This document shows, piece by piece, positions 53,843 through 62,954 of a stretch of 64,000 bases of DNA; the stretch's first letter is position 1; each line of letters opens with the position of its first letter. Below the pieces are notes generated by a model that saw nothing but the letters and a program-made list of their open reading frames with translations, did no database searches and had not been told where the DNA came from. This DNA is from Woeseia sp034521225 (lineage in GTDB: Bacteria > Pseudomonadota > Gammaproteobacteria > Steroidobacterales > Woeseiaceae), in assembly GCA_034521225.1 (NCBI GenBank), contig JAXHMR010000033.1, positions 248,001 to 312,000 of the forward strand, given 5' to 3'. The translations under genes were made by a program, and so were the position numbers.

Positions 53843-54781
53843 TCAGGAACTTCCAAAGCTGCGTGATATGGCCGCGACATCGCCCCGCGGCGATCGATAC
53901 AGTGTACTGAATAGGGTGACGCGAACGGTATCAACACGGACCACGACCTTCAATTGAAAGTAGTTGCTCGACTCAGCCAGTTCATTGGCGACGGCCGGCG
54001 TTACCAATGATTGGAACGACGTCCGGACATCCGAAAACCCGGCGGCTTCGCGCTCGCCGAGCAAGCCTTCCACGTCTGCGCTGCTGATGTTCTCATCGAG
54101 CGACTGGAGGACGGCGGGCGTCGCGGTATTGACGTTGACGGCGGTACCCGCGGGCAATGCAGTGATGTGGGGAGCGAGTACCGAGAATGTCTCCCTGTCC
54201 ATGCCTTCGAGTGCCGCCAGTTCGCTCGCAGTCGTCAATGTCAGGTTGGGCGGGCGATACGCCGGCGTGAAGGCAGTATAGATGCCATCCTCCGCGCCGT
54301 CCGGAAACGAGGCATCGCGGTCGCTGTCAATCCAGTCCACGGCCAGGCCGGCAAACCGCGGGTCCAGCGACAATGATCGGAGCAGCCGGCGGAATTGTTC
54401 CAGCATGTCTTCATCGGTTTTGCCGTTGCCGTCGATCAGGTTATTGATATTGAAGCGTCCCTGCAGGTCTTCGATCGTGCCGAAGACCTCACCGCCCTCG
54501 ATGGGTAAACCGGGCAATTCCGACGCCCAGATTTCACCGAGATGATCGGTCTGGTTGTCCTGCAGATCCTGCCGCAATATCGAGGCAACCCAGCTCTCGG
54601 CACCGAGTGCAACCTGCATCGCCTGGTCGCGGTTCAGCAGGACCATCGTGCGTCGAACGTCGAGCGCATTGTCCCACGCGAGATTGGCCGCGACGATTGC
54701 GGCGAGCGCCGTAATCAGCATCGCGGTGATCATCGCCACACCCCGTGAAGCGCGGATCCTGACCTGGCTCGAATATCTCAC
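53843..54781 (-). CDS. gspK: Type II secretion minor pseudopilin K
   Basis: This 312-residue protein is the largest pseudopilin. The prepilin signal is RASRGVAMITAMLITALAAI, cleaved after Gly, and the hydrophobic helix lacks Glu5 as GspK does. LQGRFNINNLIDGNGK, LAVDWIDSDRDASFPDGAED (Ca-binding region) and VNVNTATPAVLQSL are family hallmarks. It caps the pseudopilus tip with GspI and GspJ. It overlaps gspJ by 4 nt. Confidence 0.94.
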   Translation of the reverse strand: MRYSSQVRIRASRGVAMITAMLITALAAIVAANLAWDNALDVRRTMVLLNRDQAMQVALGAESWVASILRQDLQDNQTDHLGEIWASELPGLPIEGGEVFGTIEDLQGRFNINNLIDGNGKTDEDMLEQFRRLLRSLSLDPRFAGLAVDWIDSDRDASFPDGAEDGIYTAFTPAYRPPNLTLTTASELAALEGMDRETFSVLAPHITALPAGTAVNVNTATPAVLQSLDENISSADVEGLLGEREAAGFSDVRTSFQSLVTPAVANELAESSNYFQLKVVVRVDTVRVTLFSTLYRSPRGDVAAISRSFGSS

Positions 54782-55395
54782 GGTGCTATCTCGATCAGGC
54801 GCCGTATTTCACCTTCATTGACAAGCGTCAGTATCAGTTCGACGGCGCGCGGGCGCATACGCAGACCCAGTGGTCCCGGGCGGTCCTGTGGTGGCCATTC
54901 AGCCGACCAGGCGCCATTGTCGGTCATAAAGCGAAACTCGAGACTTTCAATGCCATCGAGTACGTCGACTATGGCGGGCTCATTGGCCAGCGTCCGGTCG
55001 AGAACATTCCAGTAATAGCGTTGCAATACGTCATCTTCAACGCGCCAGGCAACGCGTTGCAACGTGCCGCGGGGCATACCGGCCGGATTGTTCCAGCCCG
55101 CGCGCGTCAGCTCGAGCGCAAACCCTGTCTCGAGTGACGTGTACAGCGCCGGTCTGTAATTGTCGCCGAGTTCCTCACGAACGGGCCGTGGTGCCAGTTG
55201 CATGAAATCCTGCTCGACATAGCGCACCGTGCGCTGTAGTGCCTGCAGCCGATCCATGCGATCGCCGAGCGTTTCTGCACCCATCAGTGTCTGGTTCAGG
55301 GTTCCGTACGCGAGCGCCGACAGGATCGCAAAGATCGCCAGCGCAACAAGTACTTCGATCAGCGTAAACGCGCGCTCGCCGGCATGCCCCTTCAT
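54778..55395 (-). CDS. gspJ: Type II secretion minor pseudopilin J
   Basis: The protein has about 205 residues from ATG 55395. The prepilin motif is GERAFTLIEVLVALAIFAIL with Glu5. DRLQALQRTVRYVEQDFMQL, RVAWRVEDDVLQRYYWNVLD and ESLEFRFMTDNGAWSAEWPP are typical of GspJ. It forms the tip complex with GspI and GspK. Confidence 0.94.
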   Translation of the reverse strand: MKGHAGERAFTLIEVLVALAIFAILSALAYGTLNQTLMGAETLGDRMDRLQALQRTVRYVEQDFMQLAPRPVREELGDNYRPALYTSLETGFALELTRAGWNNPAGMPRGTLQRVAWRVEDDVLQRYYWNVLDRTLANEPAIVDVLDGIESLEFRFMTDNGAWSAEWPPQDRPGPLGLRMRPRAVELILTLVNEGEIRRLIEIAP

Positions 55396-55844
55396 TCTTC
55401 GGCTCCGGTTTCGGGCAGCGTGGTGCTCCACGTTGAGTTGGCGAGCCCGGGCATGACCGGTTCGCCGATAAACCCGGACACCGTGCGAATAGACGATTCA
55501 GCGCCTGCCAGTGAAACCTCGACATCGACGCGGTAGAGGTTTTCGACGCCGGTTTCCGAGACCGTTGCGGACCATGCCCACTCCTGCCCGGCATATAGCT
55601 CTTCACCGCTCGTTTCACTGACGCTCGGAATGACGTTGGCGAGCCGCATTTCTGCAATCTTGTTTTGCGCGATCCAGCTGGCATAGGTGCGTTGCTGCAT
55701 GGCGCTGGCAGCATCGACCATCTGACTGACCGCGGCGGCAACCGCCGCCAGGGAAATCGATACGATGGCCAGCGCAACCATCACTTCGATCAGTGTGAAG
55801 CCGGCGACGCGAGGCCTGATATCAGTCGCGGCGTTCGTCTTCAT
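55392..55844 (-). CDS. gspI: Type II secretion minor pseudopilin I
   Basis: The protein has about 150 residues from ATG 55844. The prepilin signal VAGFTLIEVMVALAIVSISL is followed by RTYASWIAQNKIAEMRLANV and WSATVSETGVENLYRVDVEV, standard GspI blocks. GspI nucleates the tip complex. Its start lies 23 nt inside gspH, and it overlaps gspJ by 4 nt. Confidence 0.94.
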   Translation of the reverse strand: MKTNAATDIRPRVAGFTLIEVMVALAIVSISLAAVAAAVSQMVDAASAMQQRTYASWIAQNKIAEMRLANVIPSVSETSGEELYAGQEWAWSATVSETGVENLYRVDVEVSLAGAESSIRTVSGFIGEPVMPGLANSTWSTTLPETGAEE

Positions 55845-56406
55845 CACCGATCGAAATGTCGCCGCCCGCGCTGACAGTAACCTGCACGCTGCTGCGGTCG
55901 CTCGGACGGGTAAGCTGAATCTGGAAGGGTGAAATCTCACCGCTGGACAACATCAGCGCATGGGGCGCGTAGTCGGGAGCATTTTGATCGCCGGCGTCGT
56001 CGGCATCGCCTGTCGCTGCCGGTTGGGCATTGAGTTCAACGCGGCGATCCTCGATATATAGTTCGAATTCGAGACCTTCGTCCAGGGTCCGTTGCCGCAG
56101 TAATTCGTCACCCTGCATCGCGTTCCACCGGTCCAGGAGCGGATCATGTTCGACAAATCGGTAGCCGGATTGCATGATTTCAAGTCCGAAGTCCCGGCCC
56201 TGCAACACCGCTTCGTCCGCGGCGAGTTCTATCAACGAGGTCATGCGGCGGGCTTCCTGGCGCAGCACCCGGTCGTCGCCGACGAGCCCCAGCGACAGCA
56301 GCGCAATAGAGCTGACGATGCCGACGATAATGACCACGACGAGCAGTTCGATCAGCGTGAACGCATTGCATCGCGAAGTGCCGCAACTTTGTGGCCGGAA
56401 GACCAT
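55822..56406 (-). CDS. gspH: Type II secretion minor pseudopilin H
   Basis: This 194-residue protein has the prepilin motif NAFTLIELLVVVIIVGIVSS. LRQEARRMTSLIELAADEAV and GRDFGLEIMQSGYRFVEHD match GspH. An Ala/Asp-rich insertion (PAATGDADDAGDQNAPD) lies before the last strands. It links the tip to the main pseudopilus. Confidence 0.92.
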   Translation of the reverse strand: MVFRPQSCGTSRCNAFTLIELLVVVIIVGIVSSIALLSLGLVGDDRVLRQEARRMTSLIELAADEAVLQGRDFGLEIMQSGYRFVEHDPLLDRWNAMQGDELLRQRTLDEGLEFELYIEDRRVELNAQPAATGDADDAGDQNAPDYAPHALMLSSGEISPFQIQLTRPSDRSSVQVTVSAGGDISIGDEDERRD

Positions 56407-56415
56407 AAGGTTCCG

Positions 56416-56853
56416 CTAATCAATATCCCAGTTGCCGATGTCGGCATCTTCGCCTTCGCCGCCGGGGCGGCCGTCACGGCCGAACGTATAAATATCAATC
56501 TCGGAATTCTGGCCCGGATTCAGGAACTGGTAGGGATTGCCCCACGGATCTTTCGGCAGCCGGTCAAGATAACCACCCTGTTTCCAGTTGCGGATCGACG
56601 GGTCCGCTGGTCGGGTCACCAGGGCCTCGAGGCCTTGTTCAGTCGTCGGATAGGCAAAGTTGTCAAGCCGGTAGAACTTGAGTGCATTCTCAATGCCCCG
56701 GATATCCTGCTTTGCGGCAGCCACCTGCGCATCGCCAACGCGGCCGATTACGTTCGGCGCGACGATGGCGGCGAGTATCCCGAGTATGATGACCACAACC
56801 ATGATTTCGATCAGGGTAAAACCGTGTTGGCGCTGCCTGCGACTGGCGCTCAT
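56416..56853 (-). CDS. gspG: Type II secretion major pseudopilin G
   Basis: The protein has about 145 residues. The prepilin leader SASRRQRQHG is followed by FTLIEIMVVVIILGILAAIV. IENALKFYRLDNFAYPTTEQ, WKQGGYLDRLPKDPWGNPYQ and the Ca-binding C-terminal loop with DADIGNWDID are diagnostic of GspG. ATG 56853 gives a normal leader; GTG 56877 is an upstream alternative. It is the first gene of the operon. The gspC, D, E and F genes are not in the window. Confidence 0.95.
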   Translation of the reverse strand: MSASRRQRQHGFTLIEIMVVVIILGILAAIVAPNVIGRVGDAQVAAAKQDIRGIENALKFYRLDNFAYPTTEQGLEALVTRPADPSIRNWKQGGYLDRLPKDPWGNPYQFLNPGQNSEIDIYTFGRDGRPGGEGEDADIGNWDID

Positions 56854-56948
56854 TCGTTGCACTTTGGGATACTCCACTGGGCCGTACCCCGGTATAGGGG
56901 GCAGGGCTTGATTGACTGGCTGTCTGAATAAACGTCAGTATAACAAAC

Positions 56949-57575
56949 ATGGGGTTAGACCAAGACGATGCAAGTCGTGTTCCGCGACTGCCGGTGCTGG
57001 CACGCGCCTGGTGGTTGCCGTTCACGATCGGGGCATTGAGCCTTGCCGCGGAGTTGGGCGGCGAAACCGTGCGCACCGCGCTCAGGTACAGCCGGCCGGA
57101 CATCGGTGCAGGAGAACTGTGGCGGCTCGCAAGCGGCCATTTGGTGCACCTTGGATGGTCGCACTTCGCCATGAACGTCACGGCCCTGCTGCTGATATGG
57201 CTGCTGGTTAGCCGGTCATTTCGCCCGTCGCAATGGCTTTTGATCACTGCGGTAGTGATGGTCGGCATAGACGCCGGCTTCTGGTTTATTGATACGCAGC
57301 TGCTCTGGTACGTTGGTCTCTCGGGTGTGTTGCACGGCTTGCTGGTAGCGGGTCTCGTCGGTACGTGGAGCCAGTCTCGTATTGAAGTTCCGCTTCTGCT
57401 GCTACTGCTTGCCGCGAAACTCGCCTATGAGCAACTCTTTGGCGCAATGCCTGGTTCGGAAAGCTCGGCAGGCGGCGCGGTGGTCGTCAATGCACACCTC
57501 TATGGTGCCCTGGCCGGCGGGGTCGCGGCCCTGCTGGCGATCCGGTACAACGGTCGGCATCATGCACAGCTGTAG
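56949..57575 (+). CDS. rrtA: Rhombosortase (rhomboid-family protease)
   Basis: This 208-residue polytopic membrane protein has the rhombosortase signature. GHLVHLGWSHFAMNVTALLL is at residues 63-82. The serine motif GLSGVLHGLLVAG has Ser125, and the catalytic His183 lies in VVNAHLYGALAGG. Rhombosortases cleave GlyGly-CTERM tails from proteins exported by type II secretion. The gene is divergent from gspG (95 nt from ATG 56853), which supports a linked function. No GlyGly-CTERM substrate is encoded in the window. Confidence 0.88.
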   Translation: MGLDQDDASRVPRLPVLARAWWLPFTIGALSLAAELGGETVRTALRYSRPDIGAGELWRLASGHLVHLGWSHFAMNVTALLLIWLLVSRSFRPSQWLLITAVVMVGIDAGFWFIDTQLLWYVGLSGVLHGLLVAGLVGTWSQSRIEVPLLLLLLAAKLAYEQLFGAMPGSESSAGGAVVVNAHLYGALAGGVAALLAIRYNGRHHAQL

Positions 57576-57617
57576 TTCGCGTACACCAATTTTTATCGTC
57601 GACAATGGAGACCCGAC

Positions 57618-58553
57618 GTGACATTTGCCATTGTTTTCCCGGGCCAGGGATCGCAGTCCCCCGGCATGCAAAAATCGCTTGCCAGCGAGTACCCGGTGGT
57701 AGAGCAGACCTACCGGGAAGCGAGTGACGTCCTCGGTCTTGATCTTTGGGCGCTGGTACAGAGCGGGCCCCACGAAGAACTGGACCGGACGTTAATCACG
57801 CAGCCCGCGATGCTGGCCGCCGGCGTTTCCGCGTGGCGCGCCTGGCAAGCCGCCGGCGGCATCGAACCTGCGATACTTGCCGGCCACAGCCTTGGCGAAT
57901 ACTCAGCACTCGTATGTGCCGGCGCACTGGACTTCGCCGATGCCGTAACTCTCGTACGGCAACGTGCCGAGCTGATGCAGCAGGCAGTGCCGGAGGGCAG
58001 TGGGGGAATGGCGGCGATACTCGGGCTCGACGACGACGCGGTGATCGACGTTTGTCGCAGGGCGGCGGAAGGACAGGTAGTCAGCGCCGTAAATTTCAAT
58101 TCACCCGGCCAGGTGGTCATCGCCGGCGACCGGGCCGCTGTCGAACGGGCTGTGGAACAGGCGAAAGCGGCAGGGGCACGGCGAGCCATGCTGCTGCCGG
58201 TCAGCGTACCGTCGCACTGCGAATTGATGATTCGGGCCGCTGACAGGCTCGCACCGAAGCTTGCTGAAACACCGATTTCCCCACCGCGAGTTCCGGTGGT
58301 GAACAATGTGGATGTCGCAATTTACAAGGATGCCAGCCAGATTCGGGACGGGCTCGTGCGGCAACTCCACAACCCGGTGCGATGGGTCGAAACCGTGCAA
58401 ACGCTGGTCGCGGCGGGCGCCGGATGTATCCTCGAGTGCGGGCCCGGGAAAGTCCTGACCGGCCTCCTGAAAAGAATTGACCGGAACGTGACGGGCATCG
58501 GCATCGACGACCCGGAATCTTTGCAAAAAGCCATTGACGCCAGCCAGTCCTGA
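57618..58553 (+). CDS. fabD: Malonyl CoA-acyl carrier protein transacylase
   Basis: This 311-residue protein loads malonyl groups onto ACP. FAIVFPGQGSQSPGMQ opens it. The nucleophile is Ser91 in LAGHSLGEYSALVCAGAL, the conserved Arg is in TLVRQRAELMQ, and the catalytic His is in SVPSHCELM. NFNSPGQVVIAGD is also typical. It heads a fatty-acid cluster. The usual upstream rpmF-plsX-fabH are replaced here by the rhombosortase gene. Confidence 0.97.
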   Translation: MTFAIVFPGQGSQSPGMQKSLASEYPVVEQTYREASDVLGLDLWALVQSGPHEELDRTLITQPAMLAAGVSAWRAWQAAGGIEPAILAGHSLGEYSALVCAGALDFADAVTLVRQRAELMQQAVPEGSGGMAAILGLDDDAVIDVCRRAAEGQVVSAVNFNSPGQVVIAGDRAAVERAVEQAKAAGARRAMLLPVSVPSHCELMIRAADRLAPKLAETPISPPRVPVVNNVDVAIYKDASQIRDGLVRQLHNPVRWVETVQTLVAAGAGCILECGPGKVLTGLLKRIDRNVTGIGIDDPESLQKAIDASQS

Positions 58554-58576
58554 CCTGAAATGAGTATGGAGTGATA

Positions 58577-59333
58577 ATGACCAAGGTATTCGACAGCAAA
58601 TTGCTGGATGGACAAATCGCCCTGGTAACGGGCGCATCGCGGGGTATAGGCGCCGCGATCGCGGCATCGCTGGCCGGTGCCGGTGCCATGGTTATCGGCA
58701 CGGCTACCGAGCCAGCGCGGTGCCGATGCGATTACGGAATCGCTGGGAGCGGGCGGGCGCGGTGAAGTGCTGGACGTCTCGGACACAGGCTCTGTCGATG
58801 CGTTGTTAAGCCGCATCGGCAAGGAAGACGGTGCGCCGACAATCATCGTAAACAATGCCGGTATAACGCGCGACAACCTCCTGATGCGAATGAAGGCCGA
58901 GGAATGGGACGACGTGCTGTCGACCAACCTTTCCGGCGTCTACCGCGTTTGCAAAAGCAGCGTGCGCGGCATGGTGAAAGCGCGGCATGGCCGAATTATC
59001 AACATTGCGTCCGTTATCGGCATCATGGGTAATGCCGGCCAGGCCAATTATGCGGCCGCCAAGGCCGGCATCATCGGGTTTTCCAAATCGCTCGCCCGCG
59101 AACTGGGCGCACGGAACATTACCGTCAACGTCGTTGCCCCGGGCTTCATCGATACCGATATGACACGGGATTTACCGGACGAGCAGCGCACGGCGTTGCT
59201 GGCGCAGGTGCCGCTCGGACGTCTCGGCCTGGCCCAGGATATTGCGGCTGCGGTGACCTTTCTTGCGTCGGATGCAGCTGCGTATATCACCGGTGAGACG
59301 TTGCATGTCAATGGCGGTATGTTGATGGATTGA
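58577..59333 (+). CDS. fabG: 3-oxoacyl-ACP reductase (frame interrupted once)
   Basis: ATG 58577 begins an SDR protein. The cofactor motif is ALVTGASRGIGAAIA. An extra C near 58711 shifts the frame inside TATEQRGADAI. It resumes with PTIIVNNAGITRDNLLMRM, INIASVIGIMGNAGQANYAA (Ser and Tyr) and KAGIIGFSKSLARELG (Lys), ending ITGETLHVNGGMLMD, the FabG C-terminus. It reduces 3-oxoacyl-ACP with NADPH. The gene is essential in relatives, so the frame change is most likely a consensus error. Confidence 0.94.
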
Positions 59334-59643
59334 GGCCAGGGCCAGCGTTCATGTTGTGATTTAAAACAAGGGCTTAATGCGGCGGGAGCGGCGCGGCCCG
59401 GGAGCGCGCCATGCGCGGGTTTGCCACGGGTGCCGGCAGTTGTAGATTGCCATGGTTCTTTCACTTACAATACCGACCCACGGCAATGCCGGGGCTAGAA
59501 TTATCAATGACTTACGCGTGCAAGGCGGCTCCAGCGGGTGCTGTCACGGAGCGCAGAAAGTCCTCGTCAAGGCACTCTGAGTTTCGCGGGACTAACGCGC
59601 CCGGAAAATAAAATGCAGTCACTTCTGAGGAGAAGCGAGCACT
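59334..59643. other. 310-nt intergenic region before acpP
   Basis: No ORF, RNA gene or strong terminator is visible. The last 40 nt are AT-richer and include TGAGGAGAAG, the ribosome-binding site of acpP, ending 11 nt before its ATG. An acpP promoter is expected here, since acyl carrier protein needs higher expression, but no confident -35/-10 pair was found. Confidence 0.5.
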
Positions 59644-59886
59644 ATGAGCAGTATTGAAGAACAAGTTAAGGGTATCGTCGCAGAACAACTGGGCGTCAAG
59701 GAAGAAGAAGTCACCAACAATGCCTCCTTTGTCGACGACCTGGGTGCCGATTCGCTCGATACCGTGGAACTGGTGATGGCGCTGGAAGAGGAATTTGAAA
59801 CCGAAATTCCCGATGAAGAAGCCGAGAAAATAACAACGGTCCAGCAAGCTATCGATTTCGTCACTGCTCGCCGCAACGAGTCCTGA
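59644..59886 (+). CDS. acpP: Acyl carrier protein
   Basis: This 80-residue acidic protein carries the phosphopantetheine site Ser37 in DDLGADSLDTVELVMALEEE. GVKEEEVTNNASFVDDLG precedes it. It lies between fabG and fabF as in most proteobacteria. Confidence 0.98.
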   Translation: MSSIEEQVKGIVAEQLGVKEEEVTNNASFVDDLGADSLDTVELVMALEEEFETEIPDEEAEKITTVQQAIDFVTARRNES

Positions 59887-59953
59887 TCAACGCGCGGAGC
59901 GCGGCACCAAAGCCGTGCTTCGTGGCCGAGATCGTTAGTCCGCAGGCCCTGAG

Positions 59954-61201
59954 ATGTCCGCGTCCCGGAAGCGTCGAGTCGTTGTCACTGGCATGGGGAT
60001 CGTGTCCCCGGTCGGCAGCAAGCTGGAGCGGGCCTGGGACAATATCCGGGAAGGCAGCTCCGGTATTCGGCGCATTGATGTCTTCGATCCTGCCGCGTTC
60101 AGCACACAGATTGCCGGTCAGGTCACTGACTTTGAAGTATCCGCCTATCTCGCGCCCAAGGAAGCGCGCAAGATGGATACTTTCATGCATTACGGCATTG
60201 CTGCCTGTGTCGACGCGATGGAGGATGCGGCTCTTGAAGTAAACGATGAGAACGGGCACCGCATCGGTGTTGCGATGGGCGCCGGTATCGGTGGCCTCGA
60301 TACGATCGAGCTGAATCGCAACAAGCTACTGCAGGGCGGACCGCGCAAGGTGTCGCCCTTCATTCCCGGCAGCATCATCAATATGATTTCCGGCAATGTC
60401 AGCATCATGCGCAACATTACCGGGCCGAACCTGTCGATCGTTACCGCGTGTACGACGGCGACACACTGCATCGGCATTGCCGGACGCACGATTGCCTACG
60501 GGGATGCCGACGTCATGCTTGCGGGTGGTGCGGAATATGCAACGACGCCGCTCGCTATTGCCGGTTTCTGCGCGGCTCGCGCGATGTCGACGCGCAATGA
60601 CGATCCTGAAGGTGCCAGCCGCCCCTTTGACCGTGGCCGCGATGGGTTCGTGTTGAGCAACGGTGCCGGCTGCGTGATCCTTGAAGAATATGAATTCGCT
60701 CGTGCGCGCGGCGCACGTATCTATGCGGAGCTCGTCGGTTTTGGAATGAGCGGCGATGCCTTTCATATTACGGCGCCGCCCGAAGACGGGGAGGGCGCGC
60801 GCAAGTGCATGGTTGCAGCGCTGAATGACGCGCAGGTTGCACCCGACGAGGTCGATTATCTTAATGCGCATGGCACGTCCACCCCGGTTGGTGACGTCGG
60901 CGAAACGGTCGCCATCCGGCGCGCATTCGGAGATGCGGCAAAATCACTGGCCGTAAGCTCGACGAAATCGTGCACCGGCCATCTGCTTGGCGCGGCGGGG
61001 GCGGTCGAAGCAATTTTTTCCGTGCTGGCGATTCGCGACCAGGTTGTTCCGCCGACGATCAATCTGCACGATCCGGACCCGGCCTGTGATCTGGACTACG
61101 TACCAAACGCGGCACGCGACACGAAGGTCGATACCGTCGTGACCAATTCCTTTGGCTTCGGCGGCACGAACGGCAGCCTGGTATTCAGGGCATTGCGCTG
61201 A
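59954..61201 (+). CDS. fabF: 3-oxoacyl-ACP synthase II
   Basis: This 415-residue condensing enzyme has its nucleophile Cys166 in SIVTACTTATHCIG, catalytic His in YLNAHGTSTPVGD and the Lys/His pair in SSTKSCTGHLLGAAGAVEAI. VVVTGMGIVSPVGSK opens it, and TNSFGFGGTNGSLVF ends it. It elongates acyl-ACP and controls chain unsaturation with temperature in relatives. The frame is intact. Confidence 0.97.
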   Translation: MSASRKRRVVVTGMGIVSPVGSKLERAWDNIREGSSGIRRIDVFDPAAFSTQIAGQVTDFEVSAYLAPKEARKMDTFMHYGIAACVDAMEDAALEVNDENGHRIGVAMGAGIGGLDTIELNRNKLLQGGPRKVSPFIPGSIINMISGNVSIMRNITGPNLSIVTACTTATHCIGIAGRTIAYGDADVMLAGGAEYATTPLAIAGFCAARAMSTRNDDPEGASRPFDRGRDGFVLSNGAGCVILEEYEFARARGARIYAELVGFGMSGDAFHITAPPEDGEGARKCMVAALNDAQVAPDEVDYLNAHGTSTPVGDVGETVAIRRAFGDAAKSLAVSSTKSCTGHLLGAAGAVEAIFSVLAIRDQVVPPTINLHDPDPACDLDYVPNAARDTKVDTVVTNSFGFGGTNGSLVFRALR

Positions 61202-61287
61202 CAGCGCTGGTGCCGGGGCCGCATTTTCAGATCCGCAACCGGTTTTCGATACTCGCCAGGCGCCGTTAATCTGGCACTATTGCAGGC

Positions 61288-62316
61288 ATGAAACGGTTGC
61301 TTAAATTTCTCGCTATCATAACCGCAGTGGGTATTGCAGTGGCGGTCGGTGCCGGGTGGTACGGGAACCGTTTGCTCGAGCAGCCACTGACGCTCCCGTC
61401 GGAGGGCGCGGCGTTCGGCATTGAGCCGGGCACAGGGCTTGCCCGGGTCAGTGAGCAGCTGTCCGTAGACGGCATCATTTCGCATCCGCGACTGTTGCGC
61501 TGGTATGGCCAGCTGAGCGGCCAGGCGGCGATCAAGGCCGGTGAATACCGTCTGGATCCGGGGCTGACGTCCAAAAGCCTGCTGCGCAAGTTCGTAGCCG
61601 GTGACGTGGAGCTGCACGCGCTGACCATAGTGGAAGGCTGGAATGTGCGTGAGCTGTTGCAGGCACTTGCGAACCATCCGGCGCTCAGCCAGACAATGAC
61701 GGATGCCGACTGGCCAGAATTGCTGGAGGCGATCGGTGCCGGCTATGACCATCCGGAAGGCCTGTTCCTCCCGGAAACCTATCATTTTCCGCGCGGCACG
61801 CCGGATCGCGACATTCTGCGGCAGGCCTATGCGTTGCTCGAGGCAGCGCTGGCCGATGAGTGGGAATCGCGCGCGACAGGGCTGCCATTGGAATCCCCGT
61901 ATGAGGCCCTGATCCTGGCGTCCATCATCGAGAAGGAAACGGGGCGGGCTGACGAGCGCGCGCGGATCGCGGGTGTTTTCGTGCGCCGTCTCGAGCAAGG
62001 CATGAGGTTGCAGACCGACCCGACGGTGATTTACGGGCTTGGCGACGAGTTCGACGGCAACCTGACCCGGCAGCACCTGCAGTCGTACACGGATTACAAT
62101 ACCTATCGGCGAGGCGGCTTGCCGCCCACACCCATTGCACTTGCCGGGCGCGCTGCAATTCATGCAGCGTTGAATCCTGCTGACGGCACCGAGCTGTACT
62201 TTGTCGCAACAGGCCTCGGCGATGGCAGTCACCGGTTTTCCGACACGATCGAAGAACACAATGACGCTGTCCGCGTCTATCTCCAGCGCCTGCGTCAAGC
62301 GGGGAATGGCCAGTAA
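61288..62316 (+). CDS. mltG: Endolytic murein transglycosylase
   Basis: This 342-residue protein has one N-terminal membrane helix (LAIITAVGIAVAVGAGWYG), a LysM-like region and the YceG fold. GLFLPETYHFPRGTPDRDIL and LASIIEKETGRADERARIAG contain the catalytic Glu, and LQTDPTVIYGLGDEFDGNLT and DYNTYRRGGLPPTPIALAG complete the signature. It cleaves nascent peptidoglycan. The pabC gene often found between fabF and mltG is absent here. Confidence 0.95.
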   Translation: MKRLLKFLAIITAVGIAVAVGAGWYGNRLLEQPLTLPSEGAAFGIEPGTGLARVSEQLSVDGIISHPRLLRWYGQLSGQAAIKAGEYRLDPGLTSKSLLRKFVAGDVELHALTIVEGWNVRELLQALANHPALSQTMTDADWPELLEAIGAGYDHPEGLFLPETYHFPRGTPDRDILRQAYALLEAALADEWESRATGLPLESPYEALILASIIEKETGRADERARIAGVFVRRLEQGMRLQTDPTVIYGLGDEFDGNLTRQHLQSYTDYNTYRRGGLPPTPIALAGRAAIHAALNPADGTELYFVATGLGDGSHRFSDTIEEHNDAVRVYLQRLRQAGNGQ

Positions 62317-62954
62317 TGCATCGCGGCCGTTTCATAACTGTCGAAGGGGGCGAGGGCGTCGGCAAGTCGACCAATATTGCCTGGCTGGCATCCTTGCTCA
62401 AGGCGCGTGGCGTGACTGTCCGGCTGACGCGGGAACCGGGCGGCACGCCGATGGCGGAGCGCATCCGCACCTTGCTGCTCGAGCACGGCGATGAGCCATT
62501 ACCGGATCTGGCCGAACTGCTGCTGTTCTTTGCGTCGCGCTCGCTCAATATTAACAACACGATTATGCCGGCGCTGGATGCCGGGGAGTGGGTGATTTGC
62601 GACCGCTTCACCGATGCAACGCACGCCTACCAGGGCAGCGGCCGGCGCCTCGACCGGTCCCGTATCGAAACACTGGCTGAGTGGGTTCATGATGGCCTGC
62701 AACCGGATCTCACGGTCCTGCTGGATGCGCCGCCGAATGTCGGTCGAACGCGCGCCGCCCAACGCGGTGCTGCCGATCGCATGGAGTCGGAACAGGACGA
62801 ATTCCACGCTCGCGTGCGCAACGGTTACCTGCAACTCGCCCGTGACGAACCCGGGCGTTTTGCGGTCATCGACGCAAACCGCGATCTCGGCCAGATACAG
62901 GCCGCCATCAAGGCCGCTGTCGAGCCGCTGTTGTCCGCCGGTGCCGGCCCATGA
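62316..62954 (+). CDS. tmk: Thymidylate kinase
   Basis: This 212-residue P-loop kinase has FITVEGGEGVGKSTNIAWLA at residues 7-26, the DR(Y/F) motif in VICDRFTDATHAYQGSGRRL and TREPGGTPMAERIRTLLL. It phosphorylates dTMP. It shares its first base with the mltG stop and overlaps holB by 4 nt. Confidence 0.96.
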   Translation: MHRGRFITVEGGEGVGKSTNIAWLASLLKARGVTVRLTREPGGTPMAERIRTLLLEHGDEPLPDLAELLLFFASRSLNINNTIMPALDAGEWVICDRFTDATHAYQGSGRRLDRSRIETLAEWVHDGLQPDLTVLLDAPPNVGRTRAAQRGAADRMESEQDEFHARVRNGYLQLARDEPGRFAVIDANRDLGQIQAAIKAAVEPLLSAGAGP

